NCBI GenBank assembly: GCA_014155875.1
Contig: JACEFZ010026865.1
Span: 388,501-452,500 of the forward strand
DNA length: 64,000 nucleotides
Reading direction: 5' to 3'
From: Cepaea nemoralis
Lineage: Eukaryota; Mollusca; Gastropoda; Stylommatophora; Helicidae
Positions 57,860 to 64,000 of this stretch are shown in pieces. Within the stretch, counting starts at the first letter, position 1. The number at the start of each line of letters is the position of its first letter. Under the pieces are notes generated by a model that ran no database searches, was not told the DNA's origin, and saw nothing but the letters and a program-made list of their open reading frames with translations. The position numbers were made by a program, and so were the translations under genes.

Positions 57860-59690
57860 ACGTGTCATGAAATACAGGTGAAAAATCCGAAATCAGAAGC
57901 ACTCAATATAAAAAATGAATAATAAAATAAAATAAGATAAAATACACACGAACGCGTACAATACGACACACAGACGTTTCGATTCTCAGAATCTTTGTCA
58001 ATGACAACACAGATAGCTAATGACAAACAACGACAAAACACAAACACACGACCTATCACTTATAATGCACAACCTGATAATTACATGTGAGGCAGAAAAT
58101 GTGACTTGGCCAGCTGCGAAAACGCTTGTGGCGCAGAATTGAAAATGGGTTGCCAAAAAGGATTTGAGTAGCCAAAAATATGTGAACAGTCTGCTATGAA
58201 AACATAGAAATGTGGGGACAATTAAGTCTAGATATCAGGGGGGGGGGGGGGGGGGGAACAGCACGGTAATTGGTAGTGTAAACAATTGGGGAAGATGCCA
58301 CAGTTATACTGTAGCGTCCACGACAGTATTAATTCCTGCCGGGTGGATGCATCCCAGATTGTTGATTAGCTGGCATTCAATTCTAAGTCTGACGCAGCTA
58401 TTGGAGAAGCAGGGTTTTAATGCGGTGACACATGCATCATCGGCTCCATTGTGGTTGGAGGAATTGAAATGGTTGGGGACAGGTTTGTCAGCGCCCTGAT
58501 TGATGTCTCTGAGGTGTTCTCTAAAACGATCCGCAAGACGTCTGCCCGTTTGGCCAATGTATTTCATGTCACATCGTTTGCAGATGATAACATAAATCAG
58601 ATTGCGGGATGTGCAGGTGAAAGAATCTTTCAAGGTGAAGGTGCCTCGGGGAAATGCAATTTCTGGTGTCTGAACAACGTATGGGCATGTCAGACAGTTC
58701 CTACGATGGCATTCGAAGGTGCCCACGGATGAAGTAACCGTGGGGAGGCGACTATGCACAAGGTGGTCTCTGAGGCTCTGGTTACGGCGGAAAATTACCC
58801 TGGGGCCATTTGAGAATACCTCACGAGTGGTAGGATCGGATTCCAAGATGGACCAGTGTCTCAGGAAAATGTGCTTGATGGCATAGGCATGTGGATGGAA
58901 GGTGAGGATAAGCTTGGGTTCATTGTTCTGAGGTCGCGTATGCTTGGCGAGGGACATTTCCCGCGAGACCTGGGTTATGCGACAGAGAGCTGTCGACAAG
59001 ACGTCCTCTGGGTAGGACCGTCTGCGGAAAAAGTCCAGCATTTCGTGGGCTCTCTCGAGGAAGTCATTATCATCCTGACAGATGCGACGAAGGCGGAGTA
59101 GCTGGGAATATGGGATGGAATCTTTGCAGCTTTTGGGGTGGGATGAGCTGTACAGGAGGAAACCGTGAGCATCAGTAGGTTTATAGTACACGGAGGTCGT
59201 GAGGCCTGTAGGGTTTAACTTAATGGTGGTGTCAAGGAAATTGACAGAGGTGGTGGAAATTTCTGAGGTGAATTTGATCGATGGATGGAAGTTATTGACA
59301 TAATTAATGAACCGGTTCAGTTCCGCCTCCGACATGTCAGTGAGACCTATGCCGTCATCGATGTAGCGTCGGTAAAAAGAAGGGAGAAGACCATCATAGC
59401 TGAGTTCAATCTGGTGTTCCAGATGTCCCATAAATACACATGCGTAGCTGGGTCCCATTTTAGTGCCCATGGCGACACCGCTGATTTGTTCAAAGTAGTG
59501 GCCATTGAACTCAAAGGAATTATTGGTGAGGACCAATTCAGCGAGTCTCACAAGTGTGCGTGTAGGGATGGCTTGATCTGTGCGTTGATCCAGAAAGAAC
59601 TGTAGCGCCCTGAGGCCATCAGCGTGAGGAATGGAGGTATAGAGGGAACATACATCCATTAGTAATAGTCTGTATGTGTTCCCAGGAGTG
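57860..59690 (-). mobile_element. Penelope-like element: RT plus GIY-YIG endonuclease, single open frame (minus strand)
   Basis: The minus-strand frame 59659-58304 (451 codons) is uninterrupted. RT: MDVCSLYTSIPHADGLRALQ, ISGVAMGTKMGPSYACVFMG, FYRRYIDDGIGL (catalytic YIDD), SVNFLDTTIKLN. There is a linker with ECHRRNCLTCPYVV, then the GIY-YIG nuclease LIYVIICKRCDMKYIGQTGR with downstream R, H and N/E residues. It ends LINNLGCIHPAGIN. The 5' part of RT is missing (truncation near 59690). Downstream (58080-57860) is a 3' UTR with a GACGTTTCGATTCTCAGAAT word typical of these elements. The intact frame implies a recent insertion. A G-run (58239-58257) lies in the 3' region. Confidence 0.93.
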
Positions 59691-59829
59691 TACTTAGTGT
59701 ACTTAGTGTTCTTAGTGTACCTGTCTGCCTGTCGTCACTACCTTACAGTCCCTGCAACTGACCTGTCTCTACTGTCCCGTGTCTAGTCAGTACTGCCCTC
59801 GGCTATACTAGGCAGTATTGTGGGTCTGT

Positions 59830-60401
59830 GACATTTAGTAACCTTTTCTTCCTATATTGTGATGTGTATTATTCAACATTTTATGTCTGGTAACCTTGTC
59901 TTCCTATATTGTGATGTTTATTATTCAACATTTTATGACTGGTAACCTTGTCTTCCTATATTGTGATGCTTATATACATTTTATGTCTAGTAACCTTGTC
60001 TTCCTATGTTGTGATGCTTATATACAACATTTTATGTCTAGTAACCTTGTCTTCCTATATTGTGATGCTTATATACAACATTTTATGTCTAGTAACCTTG
60101 TCTTCCTATGTTGTGATGCTTATATACAACATTTTATGTCTAGTAACCTTGTCTTCCTATGTTGTGATGCTTATCTACAACAATTTATTTCTAGTAACCT
60201 TGTCTTTCTATCTTGTGATGCTTATCTACAAATTTTATATCTAGTCTTCCTATATTGTGATGTTTATTATTCAACATTTTATGTCTAGTAACCTTGTCTT
60301 CCTATATCGTGATGTTTATTATTCAACATTTTATGTCTAGTAACCTTGTCTTCCTATATCGTGATGTTTGTTATTCAACATTTTATGTCTTGTAACCTTG
60401 T
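59830..60401. repeat. ~52-bp minisatellite, left part
   Basis: The unit is CTTGTCTTCCTATATTGTGA + TG(T/C)TTAT(T/A)..CAACATTTTATGTCTAGTAAC, about 11 copies, 47-53 bp. The array is split by a LINE A insertion and resumes at 61254. Frames of 'VMLIYNILCLVTLSSY' are artefacts. Confidence 0.95.
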
Positions 60402-61253
60402 AATAATGAGAGAGATCAAAGAGATGCCAGGAATACTAGTTGGAGGTTATAATATAAATAATATACGCTATGCAGATGACACAGTATTGGTGGCGGATAA
60501 TTCAACAGACCTACAACAATTATTAGACGTTGTAGTAACAGAGAGTGCAAGGAAAGGACTCTCCTTGAATATCAAGAAAATAGTAACAATGGTAATATCA
60601 AAGAAAATGGTGACACCAAAATGTGACATAGAAATAGAAGGGAAAATCCTTAACCAAGTTGATAATTTTAGATACCTAGGGGCATTTATAACATCAGATG
60701 GAAGATGTACAACAGAGATTAGGAGTAGAATAGGGCAGGCAAAAGCCGCCTTTCAGAAAATGAAGAGTATCTTATGCAATAAGTCACTATCACTGAATGT
60801 AAGAAAGAGAGTGCTGAAATGCTATGTAGAACCAGTTTTGCTGTATGGCAGTGAATCTTGGAACGTAAATGAACAAATTAAGAAGAAATTAGAAGCAACA
60901 GAGATGTGGTTCCTGAGACGAATGTTGCGAATTCCTTGGACTGCCAGAGTAACTAACGACGACTGCCTGAAACAGGCTAATGAAACTAGAACATTTTATA
61001 CAACAATAAGACAGAGACAAACATCTTTCTTCGGTCACGTGATGAGAAGAGAGGCATTGGAGAACATCGTAACAACTGGAAAGATCGAGGGGAAGAGAGG
61101 CAGAGGTAGACCAAGAGAAGTGATGCTGGATGGATTGAGACGGTGGCATGGAGGAATATCAGCACCAGAGTTGATCCAGAAAACCAAAGACCGAGATCTA
61201 TGGAGAGCCATGAACGCCTACGCCAGCCGGCACGGCACTTGATGATGATGATG
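60402..61253 (+). mobile_element. LINE A, 5'-truncated, 8-bp TSD, inserted in the minisatellite
   Basis: AACCTTGT flanks it at 60394-60401 and 61254-61261, both being minisatellite sequence. One open frame to 61242 runs through NIRYADDTVLVADNSTDLQQ (catalytic YADD), FRYLGAFITSDGRCTTEIRS, PVLLYGSESWNVNEQIKK, FFGHVMRREALENIV and GKRGRGRPREVMLDGL, to RDLWRAMNAYASRHGT. The tail is GATGATGATGATG. With no stops it is the youngest LINE A copy here and defines the 3' end of the family. Confidence 0.95.
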
Positions 61254-61490
61254 AACCTTGTCTTCCTATATTGTTATGTTTATTATTCAACATTTTATGT
61301 CTGGTAACCTTGTCTTCCTATATTGTGATGCTTATATACATTTTATGTCTAATAACCTTGTCTCCCTATGTTGTGATGCTTATATACAACATTTTATGTC
61401 TAGTAACCTTGTCTTCCTATGTTGTGATGCTTATATACAACATTTTATGTCTGGTAACCTTGTCTTCCTATATTGTGATGTTTATGTTCA
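61254..61490. repeat. ~52-bp minisatellite, right part
   Basis: Continuation of the array at 59830-60401, about 4.5 copies, ending ~90 bp before the CUB 4 'a' exon. Confidence 0.95.
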
Positions 61491-61582
61491 ATTTTGAGGG
61501 CTATGAACACAGAACTACCAGCCTGCAGGTGAGCGAACTGACCACTGCTCTGTGTAACTGAGTCTTGTCTCTCTTTCCCAAG

Positions 61583-61767
61583 GTTGTGGAGGGCACCTGT
61601 CAGGCAGTACAGGAGTAATCACCAGTCCAAACTATCCAAACAGACCCACACAAAGTGACTTAGAATGTCAGTGGATTATAACCGTGGATACAGGCAAGCA
61701 CATCAACTTGACCATTTCCCATTTTGATCTGGACAACTATGAAAGCTGTCACGTTCCATTTTTGAAG
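61583..61767 (+). CDS. Exon of cubilin-like CUB gene: CUB 4, first half ('a' exon)
   Basis: This encodes (G)CGGHLSGSTGVITSPNYP, LECQWIITVDTGKHINLTIS, HFDLDNYESCHVPFLK. It is a canonical CUB N-terminal half with three cysteines, SPNYP, C-x-W and the FDLDNYE.C calcium-site region. The acceptor TTTCCCAAG uses AAG; the donor is AAG|GTTGGT. Phases are 1 in and 0 out, as in CUB 2 and CUB 3. No matching 'b' exon was found in 61768-64000, so it must lie beyond the window. The gene therefore continues to the right. Confidence 0.93.
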
Positions 61768-61794
61768 GTTGGTCAGATGTATTTTTATATCTGT

Positions 61795-62050
61795 TTCACC
61801 TTTTTCTTCTTGTCTCCTCCACTTCTTCTGCACCTTCTTGTTCCTCTTCATTTTGCCCCACTTTCTCTTCTTCCTCCTCTTCCTCTTCTTTTTCTTTATC
61901 TTCTTCTGGTTCTACATCCTCCTCCTCCTCCTCTTCCTCCTCTTCCCCTTCTTCATCCTCTTACACCCCTTCCTCTTCTTCTTCTCATTTATCTCTGCCT
62001 CTTCTCCTCCCTCCTCCTTTTTCTCCTCCTCTTCTTCTCCATTCCTCTTT
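61795..62050 (+). repeat. Polypyrimidine (CTT/CCT)-rich tract
   Basis: About 250 bp of almost pure pyrimidine on the + strand (CTTCTTCCTCCTCTTCC-type), starting 30 bp after the CUB 4 'a' exon. It is complementary in type to the purine tract at 16565-16830. Frames here are low complexity. Confidence 0.9.
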
Positions 62051-62084
62051 AGAGCAGAGTGCATTACATCTATTTATACACCAC

Positions 62085-62195
62085 AGTCCATACACACTAC
62101 ATCTAGTAGTGCTGGACTGAATTTTGCATGTGGATTAGCTTTCCCTATTAACAGTGTCCCTCGCCATCAGGCGAACCCACTCTGACTTCAGAGGT
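62085..62195. repeat. Dispersed repeat shared with 53990-54110
   Basis: See the partner entry: TTTTGCATGTGGATTAGCTT and CATCAGGCGAACCCACTCTG in the same order. Confidence 0.75.
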
Positions 62196-62199
62196 TAAT

Positions 62200-62790
62200 G
62201 TGTTGTTAATCTCTTTAGGTGTTAATACTGATTTCATGATGTTGAAAGCAAATTTGGCTGATCTCTTTTTGATTTCTGATTCTCTTCTGCCATCATCTGT
62301 TACTACATGTCCAAGATATGAGAAACTTGTTACTTGTTCTAGTATTTCCCCCTTTACTGTGATTTTCTTAGATGGCCTTCCTTTCCACTGCTAATTATCA
62401 TAGTTTTTGTTTTATGGATGTTAATATCTAAGCCACATTTTACATTATGCCTGTTTACTTGTTCCATTAGTTTTTTTAACTCTTGCTCACTTTCTGCTAG
62501 TAACACTGTATCATCAGCATATCTAATATTGTTTATGATTCTTCCATTGGTGTTTAGTCCATGCAGTTCATTTGTTTAAAAATTCTCTAAGTTGAAGAGG
62601 CTTGGGAACAACACACATTCCTGTCATACTCCTATTTTTATCTCTATGGTTGATAAATAATTATTTCAGTATCTAATTGCCGCCATTTGTTCCCAGTACA
62701 AGTTACTAATAAGTCTAATGTCCTTTCTGTCTATTCCTATATTTTGAAGGCAGGTAGTTAATCATTCATGTTGTACTCACAATTGTTTTT
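62200..62790 (-). mobile_element. LINE RT fragment, minus strand
   Basis: On the minus strand 62540-62440 reads INNIRYADDTVLLAESEQEL and KKLMEQVNRHNVKCGLDIN, the RT YADD box and following helix. Downstream reading frames break at stops. It is similar to LINE A in this region (NIRYADDTVLVAD) but more diverged. Confidence 0.75.
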
Positions 62791-62929
62791 ATAGTCTATA
62801 AAACATAAAGTGTGTGTGACACCAGCATGCACTTGTGCCAGGTTTACTGCCTCCAGACAGATTCCATCCAAGATCATGGGCTCTATTTACCCATAGGTAG
62901 GTTTTCTTTTCCTTACAATATTTGCCAGG

Positions 62930-63811
62930 GGAGCGGCTTTTTACAATTAAGATTATTTCAAGATCGCATTAATTTAAGAACCGATTACTTGATATTGTTT
63001 TTCCCTTCATACTGTACGGTTCTGTACATCTCACCCTTCTAAAATTCAATTTATAAAGTAAGTAGACCCACAAATGATGTTTTATGTGAACGTCTAGACT
63101 TGTTTTAGTATGTGCTATTAAATTTAGCTTCCATTATTACGTATACTGTGTAGGGGCGGGGGCGGGATTTTTAGGTAGGAAATACGAAAGGGGGGAATGA
63201 TGTTCTGAAAATATGGTGAAGGGGGGCACGGGCCAAATTTTTAGGTAGGTAATACTTAGTGGGCAGTTGTGCTGTATGGCTCTGAAACCTGGAGTACAAC
63301 GAAAGGAGACGAAGCCTTGTTACAAACCTTTGAGAACAAAATTTTAAGACGCATCTTTGGACCCATTAGGGATACACAAAGTGGAGAGTGGAAAAGAAGA
63401 AGTAACAAAGACATTTATGATCTGTTTAAGTCCCCGCTAACCACTGGTATCATGAAGGCTAATAGACTACAATGGCTGGGGCATATAGAAAGAATGGAAG
63501 ATAATAGGGAAACAAAACTCGCTTACACTCAGGAAATAAATGACCGTAGACCCCGAGGTAGACCAAGAAGACGGTGGAGAGATAATACATGTACAGACCT
63601 ACAAGCACTTGGAATCAACGACTGGCAAGAGAAGGTCCACCAGAGAGACGAATGGAGACGGATTGTATTTGCAGCAAAGAACCTCAATGGCTCGGAAAGC
63701 TGAAGAAGAAGATGAATACTTAGTGGGGGGGGGGGGGGGGGGGGGGGGGGGAAATGATGTTCTGAAATATGGTGAAGGGGGACACAGGCCAAAAAAGGTT
63801 GAGAACCACTG
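62930..63811. mobile_element. hAT-type MITE, copy 3, split by a LINE B insertion
   Basis: From about 62944 ('AAGATTATTTCAAGATCGCA') it follows copies 1 and 2 through 'AAGAACCGATTACTTGATAT', the TTTATGTGAACGTCTAGACT block and a long G-run (63725-63750), to the right terminus GGTTGAGAACCACTG at 63797-63811. The left terminus is not recognisable (lost or diverged). It is interrupted by 63264-63714. Confidence 0.8.
63264..63714 (+). mobile_element. LINE B 3' end, 13-bp TSD, inside hAT copy 3
   Basis: AATACTTAGTGGG lies at 63251-63263 and 63715-63727. One clean frame: VLYGSETWSTTKGDEALLQT, FGPIRDTQSGEWKRRSNKD, RLQWLGHIERMEDNRETK, RRPRGRPRRRWRDNTCTDLQ, ending AKNLNGSES and GAAGAAGAAG. Unlike the long copy at 40236 it keeps the RPRGRPRR block. 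It is the best reference for the LINE B 3' end. Confidence 0.95.
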
Positions 63812-63814
63812 CTC

Positions 63815-64000
63815 TATGATATAAAATTATTTCATAGGGTAATCTGATGAAGCTCAAAACTAGTGGGCATTGCTAGTTCTGGAATAAATAACTGTTTGTT
63901 TCCAATAAGTTGAAAAAAAAGGAAGTTTCTTCAATGTAAATTTACATTTCTTTCGCTTCAAAATTACAGAAGAGATGGAAAAAGAAACAAATAACGCAAT
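63815..64000. other. Right edge, nothing recognised
   Basis: AT-rich unique sequence. No CUB 'b' exon is visible. Confidence 0.4.

Noticed and set aside
58212..59605. + strand open frames over the Penelope-like element
   Set aside because: Opposite-strand shadows of the intact RT/GIY-YIG frame.

Overview
This is a piece of a large, repeat-choked metazoan genome, most likely an invertebrate. A lophotrochozoan such as a mollusc is my favoured guess, because the RNase H-bearing LINE, Penelope-like and tRNA-SINE families look most at home there, but taxonomy cannot be settled from this window. There is no prokaryotic gene organisation, and no rRNA, tRNA gene or CRISPR array that I can support. 

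The only host gene I can support runs on the + strand across the whole window. It is a cubilin-like, multi-CUB-domain gene whose exons are scattered among about 63 kb of introns. I assign eight exons: 141-271 (second half of a CUB), 8484-8670 + 16277-16440 (CUB 1), 19214-19395 + 46938-47091 (CUB 2), 53674-53855 + 56634-56793 (CUB 3) and 61583-61767 (first half of CUB 4; the gene continues past the right edge). Each CUB is built from an 'a' exon (first three cysteines) and a 'b' exon (fourth cysteine and C-terminal strands). Every between-domain junction is phase 1 and all eight exons splice together in one frame. 

The rest is mobile and repetitive DNA, much of it nested, with target-site duplications (TSDs) often readable. 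LINE families are labelled A to H here for convenience. A is an endonuclease/RT element with a (TGA)n tail (9.9-14.8, 60.4-61.25 kb and several minus-strand 3' scraps). B has a GAAGAA tail (37.4-38.1, 40.2-42.8, 48.2-48.5, 63.3-63.7 kb). C has RT plus RNase H (42.8-46.5 kb and a 7.0-8.2 kb chimera). D is at 50.1-51.3 kb, E at 11.5-12.0 kb, F at 23.9-25.2 and 35.1-35.6 kb. G is a near-complete I-like element on the minus strand at 29.3-34.0 kb. H is an RNase H tail at 36.0-37.0 kb with an older copy at 1.5-2.0 kb. There are also two Penelope-like elements, two mariner-like transposons, three hAT MITEs, a TTAA-flanked element, an LTR-retrotransposon gag relic and three SINE groups. 

Four large minisatellites are present (17.05-19.1, 38.9-40.1, 51.7-53.6 and 59.85-61.5 kb). 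Three of them sit directly upstream of a CUB 'a' exon, and two exon edges carry local tandem copies of their own splice sites. These intron/splice-site structures, together with the LINE-SINE tail sharing and a mobilised internally deleted LINE, are the most interesting parts. I found no convincing new enzymatic or defence system.
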